Of a stretch of DNA of 64,000 nucleotides, positions 42,209-51,929 are shown piece by piece. Source of the stretch: Bin87 sp965261925 (GTDB lineage Bacteria > Chloroflexota > Dehalococcoidia > Lucifugimonadales > UBA3495). The stretch lies in contig OZ253486.1 of assembly GCA_965261925.1 (NCBI GenBank), positions 620,001 to 684,000 on the forward strand, written 5' to 3'. Position 1 is the stretch's first letter. Every line of letters starts with the position of its first letter. The notes beneath the pieces are model-generated. The model saw nothing but the letters and a program-made list of their open reading frames with translations. It did no database searches and was not told the DNA's origin. The position numbers and the translations under genes are program-made.

Positions 42209-43181
42209 TGGTTGCCTGCGCGTCAATATCTACGAGTTCTTGTATGAGCGGAGCAAACGTCCCGTCGAACGCAATCAGTTGATCCCTCATCCATTCGCGG
42301 AGTCCGCCGAGTGTTTCCTCATCGTCAGTGATACGGCCGGGGTGCTCGGCTGAGATGCGGTAATTCCGTGCTGGCCAATGTGTTCCCCAGTTCAGCTCGT
42401 ATCCAAGTTCGGTCTCGATGTCCGCCTTACGCTCTTCCAACCATTCGTACACTTGGTCTGCCCATTCGCGACCCATGTCGAGTGCCCAGAGATACAACTC
42501 CACGAAAGCGCGACCACTGTGGAATCTGGTGTTCCACGTTACCCCCTCGAACTCAGATTCAAACCAAACCCAGGGATCCGTTGTTTCGTCGCCTCCTCTA
42601 AAGTGATTGTGCTCTTTCATCGTTTCATCGAGAGCTTGCCAATAAGCTGTGTATTGCTTTTCTCTATCTGAATGCGCGCGGGCGCGTGTTTGGCGTTCTA
42701 TTCCTGAAATCCGCTTTTGCCAGTCGTTCGGCATCGCGGCCAACTTGAAGTGCGGTGCTGGCCGCGAACCGTCAATACGCCAAGCCTCTACCACGACGCC
42801 AAAAAACTGGGTACCCTCACCGGTGCGATGGTTCAGCCAATCTAACACTTGGCGATGTTCCTCACGAAACTCGCGTACCAGCCAAATCACCGCATAGGCG
42901 TCGTATCCTGCGGCGTAGGTCAGCAGTTGACCCAAGTGTGTATGATCTGTAGCCCCTAACTGATTTTCTATGACAACTGGTCCATTGCCATCGGCGTCAT
43001 GTGCCAGCACGTCCAGCGAAAAATCCCCGACTGGCGCCTCTTGCTGACTTAGATCCAACGTTAGGCCCAGCGCCTCACCAAGTTTATCCAAGTTCTCCGC
43101 CAGCCACGGCGTGAAATCCTGTGCCTCATGCGGCCAAACTTCCCGCAAATCGACCTGTTCAATCGTACCCAAATCCACCAT
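42192..43181 (-). CDS. DUF4268-like protein with PD-(D/E)XK nuclease-like core
   Basis: A 329-residue protein. 'GDFSLDVLAHDADGNGPVVIENQLGATDHTHLGQLLTYAAG' looks like a restriction-endonuclease-fold core (D...E-N-Q), and the C-terminal half ('TDPWVWFESEFEGVTWNTRFHSGRAFVELYLW') fits the DUF4268 region. Such proteins are often near defence genes, but the neighbours here are not obvious defence genes. AGGAG lies 7 nt before the ATG. It overlaps the UGSC partner gene, so it belongs to that operon. Confidence 0.65.
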   Translation of the reverse strand: MVDLGTIEQVDLREVWPHEAQDFTPWLAENLDKLGEALGLTLDLSQQEAPVGDFSLDVLAHDADGNGPVVIENQLGATDHTHLGQLLTYAAGYDAYAVIWLVREFREEHRQVLDWLNHRTGEGTQFFGVVVEAWRIDGSRPAPHFKLAAMPNDWQKRISGIERQTRARAHSDREKQYTAYWQALDETMKEHNHFRGGDETTDPWVWFESEFEGVTWNTRFHSGRAFVELYLWALDMGREWADQVYEWLEERKADIETELGYELNWGTHWPARNYRISAEHPGRITDDEETLGGLREWMRDQLIAFDGTFAPLIQELVDIDAQATNVRDD

Positions 43182-43210
43182 CGTAAAACTCCTGCTGACC
43201 CAGTTGGACG

Positions 43211-43611
43211 TTACTGACCCGCCGCCGTTCCGTCTTCGATGAGAATCTCGCCGCCGTCCCGCCAGTCTATTGTAAGACGGCTGCCGGCAAGCATATCGGT
43301 GCCGATGAGAGGCGCTGCCCCCGTCACGTCGACCCAGATGTCCACGGGTCTCTCATGCCAAAGCACGACCGCTCACAAATTTCAGTCTCCCGGTCTTGCC
43401 CGTCGGCCAGAGTACCGTGACGGGTGTCCGTGGTTTCCAAGCCCAGTCTGTAGGCGGTGGCTTCGGGCGCCGTCAACCACCCGGTGTACCCGGTATCCAC
43501 GATGGCTTCCACTGTCTGGAATATGCGTTGGTTGCCGGCCAAGGTGATATTCACCCACGCCTCCAGACCGGTATTGTCGGATCTGGACGGCCGCACGATA
43601 CCTCTAATCAC
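43211..43611 (-). pseudogene. clan AA (retropepsin-like) aspartic protease B, frameshifted
   Basis: The first part 'VEAIVDTGYTGWLTAPEATAYRLGL' carries the D-T-G active site, ending in 'QDRETEIC'. After a 1-nt deletion near 43380 the other frame continues 'AVVLWHERPVDIWVDVTGAAPLIGTDMLAGSRLTIDW' to a stop at 43211. Joined they make a typical 133-residue single-domain protease. The start GTG 43611 overlaps the stop of the previous gene by 8 nt (GTGATTAG). Confidence 0.65.
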
Positions 43612-43907
43612 TGGGATATTCTCTCTGGGACATGATGGGGACCATACCGGAGCGTCCGGGTCTTTCGTAGTAGGGCGCGGGGTGACCAATCAACTCGGCC
43701 CACGTGTGGGCGCCCGGTTGCCGCTGGCGAAGCCGCCTGGTGATTTCCATGTCGCTGTGCCGGCTGACGAATTCCCCCCAATTCGTAATCGCCGCTGTGG
43801 ATGTCGATGACCACCAGTTTGCCCCAGTGGTTCGCCTCCAGATCCTTGCGGATACCCTCGTAGATCTTGCGCCCGGCGGCCGCGACGTTTGAACCTGTCA
43901 GTTCCAT
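43604..43907 (-). pseudogene. small protein linked to the aspartic protease genes, frameshifted
   Basis: 'MELTGSNVAAAGRKIYEGIR' and 'GKLVVIDIHSGDYELG' then shift: with one G fewer in the G6 run at about 43778-43783 the frame continues 'EFVSRHSDMEITRRLRQR', 'GAHTWAELIGHPAPYYERPG' to a stop at 43604. Restored length is 100 residues. GAGGAAC precedes ATG 43907. Translational overlap with genes on both sides suggests a co-expressed trio. No function recognised. Confidence 0.55.
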
Positions 43908-44359
43908 GGCTTTTGTTCCTCGAAACACATCAGCAAATCTTCCTGCTCAATTAACCGTTGATCGACCGGATCGACCACCAATGCCAGGTCTTCAAGGGTA
44001 GTAGCGCCCACCAAGTATCGACCCTCCGGCCCGAAAGCAACCCGCGCGACGGCGTTGCGCCCTTGAACGGAGAATCGAGCCCACGCGGTTTGCAGTTCAA
44101 CCCGACGCCCGTCGGCGACGCGAGCGTACCTGATCTCCACCGGTTCGATCCCCAACTGCCGCAACAAGCCGGACGGCAGCATGGAGTTGGTGGCACCCGT
44201 GTCCACCAAAGCGGAAACCGTGGTTCCCGCATCCGAGAACAAATCACCCACCCATAAATCGACGCTGAAACTACCCGTTGCCCAATCGATTCCTTGCCTC
44301 GAATTGCGGCCATGCGCTCGCAGTCTAATATACCTTGTACTCCTCCAGCACCGCCGCAT
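43898..44359 (-). CDS. clan AA (retropepsin-like) aspartic protease A
   Basis: A protein of up to 153 residues whose core is 'VSALVDTGATNSMLPSGLLRQLGIEPVEI' (D-T-G-A active-site motif), followed by 'RVELQTAWARFSVQG' and 'RYLVGATTLEDLALVVDP', the second conserved G-A-T/L-L-E region. It is a small retropepsin-like domain expected to act as a dimer. The start is uncertain: ATG 44359 overlaps the racemase gene, while GTG at 44242 is an alternative. It is more complete than the second copy at 43211. Confidence 0.6.
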   Translation of the reverse strand: MRRCWRSTRYIRLRAHGRNSRQGIDWATGSFSVDLWVGDLFSDAGTTVSALVDTGATNSMLPSGLLRQLGIEPVEIRYARVADGRRVELQTAWARFSVQGRNAVARVAFGPEGRYLVGATTLEDLALVVDPVDQRLIEQEDLLMCFEEQKPWN

Positions 44360-45428
44360 CCAGGTGCAGGCCCATGCCGGGTTCCTCCGGGGCGACGATC
44401 TCGCCGCGGTCCCACTCTGGGAGCACGGTGTTCAGCTGGTAGTAGACCGGGTCCCGTTCCTCCTCGAACACCTCTACGAACAGGCCGTGAGCGTGGGCCG
44501 GCAGCAGTTGTACCGCCAGCTGCGGCTCCTCGTGGTGGGCCATCTGGATGCCACGCATCTGCGCGGCGCCGGCCACGCGCTTCCATTCCGAAATGCCGCC
44601 GCAGATCGCCGCGTCGATGTTCAGGATGTCCACGGCCTCGGTGTCCATCAGGCGCTGCCCGCCCCACGAGCTGCTCTCTCCCTGGCCGGCCGCCACCAGT
44701 ATGCCGGTGCGCAGCCGCACCTGGCGCATGTCGTTGTCCGCGTTCTGCCAGCGGCAGGGCTCCTCCAGCCACGCCAGACCCATCTCCTGGGCCGAGCCGG
44801 CGAACTCCAGGGCCTCGTCCAGCGTCCAGGCCTGGTTGGCGTCGCACACGATGATGAAGTCGTCGCCGAGCGTGTCCCGTATCGCCCGCACGCGGAGCAG
44901 GTCGTCCGAGACCGCCACGCCGCCAACCTTCAGCTTCACGCCGCCGATGCCCCGCTCCCGCTGGTGCAGCAAATCCTCCACCATGTACGCCGTGTCACGT
45001 CCTTGAACGTAGTACGCGAACCGGACCACCGGAGACCGCTCGGCGTAGCCGCCCAGGAGGGTACGCACCGACACCCCCAGCGCCTTGCCGGTGATGTCCC
45101 ATAGCGCAACGTCGATAGCCGCGATGGCCCGCATGGCGACGGCCTTGTTGCCGATGCGCGGCGTCAGCGCGAACATCCTCTGCCAGCACCTTTCGATGGC
45201 CATCGGGTCCTCGCCCTGGACGGCCTCGGCCATTGGCCCGACCACCAGGTCCTTCAGCAACTCATACCCCGTCCGCTCGTCCCCGGAATAGACCTCGCTG
45301 ACCAGCCCCTCGTCGGTGTGGACCCGGGTCACGATGGTGCACCGCGATTCAATCTGGTACACGCTGCCGCTGAACCGCGTGCTCAATGGGATCCGAACGA
45401 TGTCTGCCTCTACGTTGGTGATACGCAT
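44325..45428 (-). CDS. mandelate racemase/muconate lactonizing enzyme family protein
   Basis: A 367-residue enolase-superfamily enzyme. Catalytic K165-L-K167 is in 'VKLKVGG', metal ligands D196 ('CDANQAW'), E222 ('LEEP') and E251 ('GQGES'), and H298 in 'MAHHEEPQ'. This is the mandelate-racemase-type set (KxK plus His), implying alpha-proton abstraction from a carboxylate such as a sugar acid. GGAGG lies about 10 nt before the ATG. The substrate is unassigned. Confidence 0.86.
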   Translation of the reverse strand: MRITNVEADIVRIPLSTRFSGSVYQIESRCTIVTRVHTDEGLVSEVYSGDERTGYELLKDLVVGPMAEAVQGEDPMAIERCWQRMFALTPRIGNKAVAMRAIAAIDVALWDITGKALGVSVRTLLGGYAERSPVVRFAYYVQGRDTAYMVEDLLHQRERGIGGVKLKVGGVAVSDDLLRVRAIRDTLGDDFIIVCDANQAWTLDEALEFAGSAQEMGLAWLEEPCRWQNADNDMRQVRLRTGILVAAGQGESSSWGGQRLMDTEAVDILNIDAAICGGISEWKRVAGAAQMRGIQMAHHEEPQLAVQLLPAHAHGLFVEVFEEERDPVYYQLNTVLPEWDRGEIVAPEEPGMGLHLDAAVLEEYKVY

Positions 45429-46258
45429 GAACGCGCCGCCTCCAATCCATCCAATCTGGCGCCAATTATACTCGCCGCCGGTCGCCCGTCAGCCGGGCCG
45501 CGGCTTCGCTGCGCCGTGCCCATGGGCTAGTACTGCCTCAAACTAGCATTAATAGAACTTGGGGCATAAGCCATGGAGTTGCTATGCTGACTGCAACATT
45601 GGATTGCGGGGAGGTGCAGCAGCCATGGCTGGGAACCGATACACGATACAGTTGAGCACCGAGGAACGGAACGGGCTGAACCGGCTGATCCGCAGCGGCA
45701 AGAGTTCGGCCAGGATAGTTGCCCGCGCCCGCATCCTGCTCAAGATAGACGAGGGATGGAAAGCCCCACAGGTAGCGGCGGCCCTGGAGGTGGGGGAAGG
45801 CACGGTGTACCGCATCAAGCGGCGGTACGCCGACGAGGGCTTGGACGGCGTGTTGCAGGATCGGGTCCAGGCCAACCGTTTCCGCAAGCTGGACGATCGA
45901 GGCGAAGCCCACCTGATTGCCCTGGCGTGCACTCCGGCGCCGGAAGGCCACGACCACTGGACCTTGCAGTTGCTGGCCGACAAAGTGGTGGAGTTGGGGT
46001 TGGTGGAGAGCCTGTCGTACGAGACAGTGCGCCTCAAGCTCAAAAAAACGTCCTCAAACCGTGGCGGAAGCAGCAGTGGTGCATCCCCAAGGTAGGCGGG
46101 GAGTTCGTGGCCGCCATGGAGGACGTGCTGGACCGGTATGCCGAACCCTACGACCCTGACCGCCCGGTCGTGTGCTTTGACGAGACCTCCACCCAACTGT
46201 TGGCCGACACCAGGCCACCCGTGTCCCGCGTCAACTATTCTTGCCGAAAAAACGTCCA

Positions 46259-47041
46259 CTATTTTTGCCGGTTCACCCCCTCGGCCTGGCCCCGTTGCTG
46301 GGCGGCATCAGTCCGGTAGCTGGGGACGTCAAACTCCAGGATCACGGAGTGGTGCACGACCCGGTCAATCGCCGCGGCGGTGGCCATGGGGTTGGCGAAG
46401 ATGCGCTCCCACTCTGAGAAGACCAGGTTGGACGTGATGCCCAGCGACCTGCGTTCGTAGCGTTCCGCGATCAGGGTGAAGAGGACCTCGGACTCTTCGG
46501 CGCCCTGGGGCAGGTAGCCGAGATCGTCAAGGAGCAGGAAGTCGAAGTTGTCCAGCTTGCGCAGCCGGCGGGGTAGGTCCAGGTCGCGCTTGGCGGCGAG
46601 TAGTTCCTGCACCAGGCGGTAGGCCGGTGCGAAGAGGACCGAGTGTCCGGCTTCGACCAGGCGGTGGCCCAGGGCGCAGAGCGCGTGGGTCTTGCCGGTG
46701 CCGGGCAGTCCGAAGGCCAGCACGTTGACGCCGTGTTCCACGAAACTGCCCTGGGCCAGATGGTCCAGTTGCTGCCGCAGGGCCAGGGGCATCCGGTGGT
46801 GCTCGAAGGTTTCCCAGGTCTTGCCCGAGGGGAGCCTGGACGACTGACGCAGCCGGTTGATGCGCCGGTGGCGGCGATCGTCGGCTTCCTGTTCCAGGAC
46901 CTCGAGGAAGATGGGTAGGGCGTCGCCATGTCCGGAGGCGGTGAAACGGTCCACCGACTGGGCGCCCATGGTGGGCAGCTTGAATTGGTGGCACAGCTGG
47001 CCGATGCGTTCCTGCATGACGCTGGTGTCGATTACCGTCAT
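46259..47041 (-). CDS. istB: IS21 helper ATPase IstB
   Basis: A 260-residue AAA+ protein: Walker A 'AFGLPGTGKTHALCALG', Walker B 'DFLLLDDLGYLPQ', 'SLGITSNLVFSEWERIF' and 'VVHHSVILEF'. It stimulates IstA-mediated transposition. Its ATG overlaps the istA stop (ATGA). Intact. Confidence 0.92.
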   Translation of the reverse strand: MTVIDTSVMQERIGQLCHQFKLPTMGAQSVDRFTASGHGDALPIFLEVLEQEADDRRHRRINRLRQSSRLPSGKTWETFEHHRMPLALRQQLDHLAQGSFVEHGVNVLAFGLPGTGKTHALCALGHRLVEAGHSVLFAPAYRLVQELLAAKRDLDLPRRLRKLDNFDFLLLDDLGYLPQGAEESEVLFTLIAERYERRSLGITSNLVFSEWERIFANPMATAAAIDRVVHHSVILEFDVPSYRTDAAQQRGQAEGVNRQK

Positions 47042-48540
47042 CCGCACACCCCCACCGTGGCCAGGCTGACCGTGAGCAGGCGGTCGTAGATTTTCAGGTC
47101 CGGCTGGCCGGACAGGGTCAGCGCTGGGGCTTCGGGCACCTTGGGCTCGGCCAGGTCTCGCACCTCGGCGTAGTCGAAGGGCTGGCCCGCCTCCAGCAGC
47201 AGCGACAGCGCGCTGTCCACCGTGGCTTCCATGGTGGTGGCCGCCAGGTGCAGGATCCGCACGTACTCCACGTCGGCACGCTCCCCGCGCCATCCGTTGA
47301 GCGCATCGTAGGCCAGCCGAAAGTGCAAGGTGGGAAACAGCTGCTCCCGGAAGCGGTAACGGGCGAATGCTCCCGGCTTGCGCACCAGTGAGCCGATGAC
47401 GTGGCGGTAATTGACGTTGGCTGCACCCTCGCCGCGCACCCGTTCCATGCGTTCCACCAGGTGGCCCTTGTAGTAGACTTCCACCCAGTCGGCGTACAAA
47501 CGGATCTGCACCTCCTTGCCGATGAGGCGGGAGGGTACGCTGTAGCTATGTCCCGCTACCTGGATGGTGCTCCACTTGCGCACCTTGGACTGGTAGTTGA
47601 CGTATTCCGGCACGGGAGCTGGCGGTAGGGAGCCCAGGCAAAGCATCTCCTGCTCCAGCTTCCCCTCTACCAGACGATTGCGTCTCTCCACCATCTCCCG
47701 TACGAAGTGGGCGTAGTCGTCGGCGGTGTGGAAATCGCGGCTGCCCCGCAGGATGAGGGCCTGGTCGATCGCGTCCTTGAGGCGGTAGTGGGCATGCTCG
47801 GCGACGCCGTTTTCATGGCTCTGGCCGCGATTGATGCGGGTGGAACGGAGACCGTAGTGGTCCAGCAGAGCGGAGTAATTGTCGTTTAGTGCACGGCCGC
47901 GGCTGCGTTTCACCTCGTGGGTGGCAGCCGAGGTATTGTCTGAGCGCACCACCTCTGGGACGCCGCCCAGGGTCCAGAGGGCATTCTGCAATCCCTGCTG
48001 CAACGCCAGGAAGGTCTCACCGGCGGCGACCTCGGCGTAGCGCCATCCAGAGTGGCTGAGGATCAACTGGAACAGCAGGTGCGGGTAGGACTCTCCGGCG
48101 ATGGTCACCTTGAGTTCCCCGCAGTGGGTGAAGTCGAACTGGGCTTCCCGACCCGGCGGATGCTCCTGGGGGAAGTACACCTCCCGCTCCGGCCCGTGCA
48201 GCGCCCGCCAGTCCTGTAACCGTCGTTGCAGCGTCCTGAGTTGGGAGGCGCTGAACCGACCGGGATGCTGCTCGGCCAACCAGTCAATAATTGTCGTTGC
48301 CCTCAGCCTGCCGGTCGGATCATTCCGTAGCAGCGGCTCGATCGCATCCTCCCACACCCCGTCGAAGGGATCGGGCCGAGTGCGCCACCAGTGCTCCGGT
48401 TTCGTCGCCGACGGCAATGGACCACTCTGCCACTTGCGCGCTGAACGCACGCTCATCCCAGCCTTGGCTGCTGCCGTTTCCTGTGTTTTGCCTTCCATAC
48501 GTTTCTGCCTCAGTAGCCCTACTTGTCGGTCTGTAATCAA
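47038..48540 (-). CDS. istA: IS21-family transposase IstA
   Basis: A 500-residue DDE transposase. N-terminal HTH ('ETAAAKAGMSVRSARKWQSG'), catalytic core with 'QFDFTHCGELKV', 'VPEVVRSDNTSAATHE' and 'SHENGVAEHAHYRLKDAI', and a C-terminal Mu-type beta-barrel ('YVNYQSKVRKWSTIQVAGHSYSVP'). The start is TTG 48540, with GGAGG 5 nt upstream. Intact, so the element may still be active. Confidence 0.92.
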   Translation of the reverse strand: MITDRQVGLLRQKRMEGKTQETAAAKAGMSVRSARKWQSGPLPSATKPEHWWRTRPDPFDGVWEDAIEPLLRNDPTGRLRATTIIDWLAEQHPGRFSASQLRTLQRRLQDWRALHGPEREVYFPQEHPPGREAQFDFTHCGELKVTIAGESYPHLLFQLILSHSGWRYAEVAAGETFLALQQGLQNALWTLGGVPEVVRSDNTSAATHEVKRSRGRALNDNYSALLDHYGLRSTRINRGQSHENGVAEHAHYRLKDAIDQALILRGSRDFHTADDYAHFVREMVERRNRLVEGKLEQEMLCLGSLPPAPVPEYVNYQSKVRKWSTIQVAGHSYSVPSRLIGKEVQIRLYADWVEVYYKGHLVERMERVRGEGAANVNYRHVIGSLVRKPGAFARYRFREQLFPTLHFRLAYDALNGWRGERADVEYVRILHLAATTMEATVDSALSLLLEAGQPFDYAEVRDLAEPKVPEAPALTLSGQPDLKIYDRLLTVSLATVGVCG

Positions 48541-49178
48541 CGGTACCTCCGTACCGAATGATTACCCCATATCGACCGGCAAAAATGGTCGACGCTACCG
48601 GCAGGATCAATTGTCGTTAATCAACCCATTCCGGCCCAGCCGGGACGACCGCGGCGTCAGGATTACGAGTATCGCAGGATTACGAGTATCGTCGGGCGGG
48701 CACACGCAACCTGTTCCTGACCTGTGAGCCTTTGGCGGGCTGGCGCCACGTGGCGATTACGGAGCGCCGCACCATGCAGGACTTCGCCCATCAAATGCAG
48801 TGGCTGGTGGATGTGGCCTATCCCAGTGCCCCAGTGGTCCGCGTGGCCCTCGACAATCTCAACACCCACCGCATGGCCTCCCTCTACGAGACCTTCCCAG
48901 CCGCCGAGGCGCGGCGCATCGTCAAACGCCTCGAGTTTCACCACACCCCCAAACACGCCAGTTGGCTGAACATGGCCGAGATTGAGTTCAGCGTGTTGAC
49001 CCGAGCCTGTCTGCAAGGCGCAATCCCGACGAACCCGGCTTGCAACGAGCAATCAACGCCTATGAAGCCGAACGCAACGCGGCCGGGGCCACCATCAACT
49101 GGAGCTTCAGCACCCAGGATGCCCGAACCAAACTGTATCGCCTCTATCCCTCCAATTCCAAGGTTGATTGAATACTAG

Positions 49179-50018
49179 GGGGTGTCGTCAAAAGAGTTTG
49201 CTCCAGACCATCACTGCCCGGAGTTGGCAGATGGCCAAATAAGACGCCGTTCTCTTGGCATAACGGGTCGCCACCCCGCGCCACTGCTTGAATTCCAGGA
49301 ATCCGTTCTCCACCAGGTGCCGCAGCTTGTACCGCTCCCGGTCATAGTCCCGCTTTTCTCTACGGTTGCTTTTGGGCGGTATCACTGGGTCCATTCCCAA
49401 TCCCCGGACGGTGGCGATGATTTCATTGGTGTCATCGGCTTTGTCCGCCAGCAGGCACTCCGCTGCTATGCCCTCAATCAGAGGCAAAGCCTGGGAGCAG
49501 TCGGCAACCGTACCCTCGGTCACCGCCAGCCTTACCGGCATTCCGTGGGAACCCACCGCCAGGTGCAGCTTGCGGTTCCGCCCCCTTTAGTGCGGGCAAT
49601 GGACTGATTTCCGCCGGGGGCGCCAGCGCTGTGGGGATGGGCCTTGATATAGCTGGCGTCTATCATCAGCCACTCGAAATCAGGGCCATCCATCACCGCC
49701 TCCAACAGTCCGGCCCACACGCCCCGATCCCGCCAGCGGCAGAAGCGGCGGTGGGTGTTCTTCCAGTCTCCGTAGTCCGGGGGCAAATCGCGCCAAGGAG
49801 CGCCGGTGCGCAGAATCCAGCACACGGCGTCGATAAACTGCCGGTTGTCCGGGGCCGGTCGGCCTCTCTTGCCCTCTCCCCCAGGCAAATGCGGCCTCAA
49901 CCGTTCCCAAACGGCATCGGTCATATCGTGGCGCCGGTGCGCTGCCGTCATTCCCCCACCTTCCACACTCTCCCCTTTACAGAAATTTACCACCCTACTA
50001 CCATTTTGACGACATCCC
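49179..50018 (-). mobile_element. IS5-family (IS427-type) element
   Basis: 840 bp bounded by near-perfect inverted repeats (GGGGTGTCGTCAAAA left, GGGATGTCGTCAAAA right). CTAG flanks both ends (49175-49178 and 50019-50022), fitting the YTAR target duplication of the IS427 group. It inserted at the exact right end of IS630 copy 1. Confidence 0.85.
49188..49951 (-). CDS. IS427-type IS5 transposase, two frames
   Basis: Frame 1 starts at ATG 49951: 'MTDAVWERLRPHLPGG', 'FIDAVCWILRTGAPWRDLPPDYGDW', 'WLMIDASYIKAHPHSAG' and ends after 'SIARTKGG'. Frame 2 continues 'GSHGMPVRLAVTEGTVADC' and 'VIPPKSNRREKRDYDRERYKLRHLVE'. The switch at the AAAGGGGGC stretch (about 49585) matches the programmed frameshift usual in this IS group, so the element may be functional. 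Confidence 0.82.
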
Positions 50019-50961
50019 CTAGGGTCCTGTATCCAAAGTGCATTGGCAAAAGCGGGCCACGTTGGCCAGGATCTGTTCGGCGGTCTTGGTCCAGACAAAG
50101 GGCTTGGGGTCTTCGTTGGTAAGGTCAAGGTAGCGGTAGATGGCGGCTTCCAGTTCCCCACTGCTCTGATGCACCCCTCGGCGCAACTGCTTCTCCGTGA
50201 GCAGCGCAAACCATCGCTCCACCAGGTTCAGCCAGGATGCGCTGGTCGGCGTGAAGTGCAGGTGGAACCGTGGCCGCTTGGCTAACCAGTTCCGGATCAG
50301 CGCCGTCTTGTGGGTGGCGTAGTTGTCCACGATGAGATGGACGTCCAGGTCAAGGGGCACTTCGGCCTCAATGGTATCGAGGAACTTGCGGAACTCCACG
50401 GCCCGGTGGCGTCGGTGGCATTGGCCGATCACCTTACCGGTTTTGGCATCCAGCGCGGCGAACAACGACGTGGTGCCGTGGCGCAGGTAATCATGGGTGC
50501 GCCGTTCCGCCGGTCCGGGGCGCATGGGTAACAGCGGCCTGGTCCGGTCCAAGGCCTGGATCTGGGACTTCTCGTCCACGCACAGGACCAACGCCCGGTC
50601 CGGCGGGTCTAGATAAAGCCCCACGATATCGCGCACCTTCTCCAATATCGCGCACCTTCTCTATGAAGAAGGGGTCCGACGACAGCTTGAAGGCTTCGGT
50701 GCGGTGGGGTTGTAATCCGAAGGCCCGCCAGATGCGGCTGACGGTGTTGTGGCTCAGGCCGGACCGCTGGGCCATGGACCGAGTGCTCCAGTGGGTGGCA
50801 TCTTTGGGCACGGTCTCCAACGTCAGCGTAATCACCCGTTCCACATCAGCATCGGTAACCGCTCGGGGCCGACTGCTGCGGGGCTCGTCCGACAACCCGT
50901 CCAATCTCTGTTCCAAGAACCGCGCACGCCACTTGTCCACCGTTGCATCCGATACTCCTAA

Positions 50962-51929
50962 GAGCCTATCCTAAAAACTGGTGGAAGTTTGCAGGCGTAT
51001 GGCAAGAACGTAATCTGGTGTTCGGCTAGGCTGGGGCAATGACCAAAGCGAACGATCCCAAGCCGCCGCGTCCGAAGCGTGCCGGCCCAGCCACCCCAGC
51101 CAATGCCACCACCGGCTCTTTTCAGGTATCCGACGAGCTTTGGGAGGTGTTGGCTCCCCTGATGCCCAAACGTGTGAACACCCATCGTTTCGGCGGCGGC
51201 CGGCCCAGAGTACCGGACCGGACCTGTGCCAACGGCATCTTCTACGTGCTGCGCACCGGCTGCTAGTGGAAGGCCTTGGACGCCACCGGCATCTGCTCCG
51301 GGTCCACGGCCCATCTGCGCTTTCAGGAGTGGGTTGCCGCTGGGGTGTTCCGGGAACTGTGGCGGGTGGGTCTGGAACGTTACGACGAACTGCAAGGGTT
51401 GGACTGGAGTTGGCTGAGTATGGACGGGGCCATGACCAAAGCTCCTTTGGGTGGGGGAAAAACCGGCCGCAATCCCACCGACCGAGGTAAGATTGGGGTC
51501 AAGCGTAGTCGGTTGACTGAAGCCCAGGGGGTTCCGGTGGGCCTGGCGGTGGACGGGGCCAACCGCCACGACATGAAGCTGGTGCGGGCCACGGTGGACA
51601 GCGTGGGGATGCCCCGACCGACGCCCAGCCCGGAGCATCCCCAAGGGCTGTGCCTGGACAAGGGCTATGACTTCGCCGAGGTGCGCCGCACTCTGGACGA
51701 GTTCGGCTTCACCGCCCACATCCGCAGCCGGGGCGAAGAGGCTCAGGCCATCAAAAGGGAGGCTGGGTTCAAAGCCCGCCGCTGGGTGGTGGAACGCACG
51801 CACAGTTGGCTGAACCGTTTCCGGCGCATCCTGGTCCGTTGGGACAAATCCCCGGATAACTACATCGCCTTTCTTCATTTCGCCTGCGCCCTCATCGCCC
51901 TCAGAGCCGCCGGGTCATTAGGATAGGCC
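50962..51929 (+). mobile_element. IS5-family element inside the IS630-type transposase gene
   Basis: Ends GAGCCTATCCTAA and (reverse) GGGCCTATCCTAA form 13-bp inverted repeats. TAA, or CTAA, flanks both ends (50958-50961 and 51930-51933). Removing it restores the host transposase reading frame. Confidence 0.85.
51039..51926 (+). pseudogene. IS5-family transposase with an in-frame TAG
   Basis: One continuous frame except TAG at 51264-51266: 'FYVLRTGC-stop-WKALDATGICSGSTAHLRFQEW'. Related enzymes have Gln here (R-T-G-C-Q-W), so this is probably CAG to TAG. Downstream parts include 'LSMDGAMTKAPLGG', 'VDGANRHDMKL', 'LCLDKGYDFAEVRRTL' and 'ARRWVVERTHSWLNRFRRI'. Inactive unless suppressed. Confidence 0.8.

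Larger units (their letters stand above)
46221..48623 (-). mobile_element. IS21-family element inserted in IS630 copy 1
   Basis: Carries istA and istB. Both ends start TG and share about 16 of 25 positions, including inner TTGCCG-type motifs repeated twice at the left end (ACTATTCTTGCCG and ACTATTTTTGCCG). ACCC occurs just outside both ends (46217-46220 and 48624-48627), a possible 4-bp target duplication. Confidence 0.75.
45625..49169 (+). pseudogene. IS630-family transposase, split by IS21
   Basis: Part 1 (45625-46095) is the HTH region ('RIVARARILLKIDEGWKAPQVA', 'YETVRLKLKK'). A -1 shift at the A7 run (46045-46055, CTCAAAAAAACG) leads into 'VLKPWRKQQWCIPK' and 'VVCFDETSTQLLADTRPP'; the same A7 is kept in copy 2, so programmed frameshifting is likely. 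IS21 then interrupts. Part 2 (from about 48650) has 'VRVALDNLNTHRMASLYETFP' and 'HHTPKHASWLNMAEIE'; a further 1-nt deletion after 'RACLQG' breaks it. Confidence 0.75.
45527..49178 (+). mobile_element. IS630-family element, copy 1, interrupted by an IS21 element
   Basis: Ends carry CTAGTACTGCCTCA (left) and TGAATACTAG (right), similar to the ends of copy 2 at 55022-56264. The element is split at about 46220/48624 by an IS21-type element, and an IS5 element abuts its right end. Compared with copy 2 the two halves rejoin in register ('LADTRPP' then the Pro/Arg-rich segment and 'QDYEYRRAGTRN'). Confidence 0.75.

Noticed and set aside
42192..43181. An anti-phage defence island around the DUF4268 protein
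   Set aside because: Neighbours are a selenoprotein operon and small proteases, with no methyltransferase-specificity, helicase or toxin-antitoxin pair to support a defence system.
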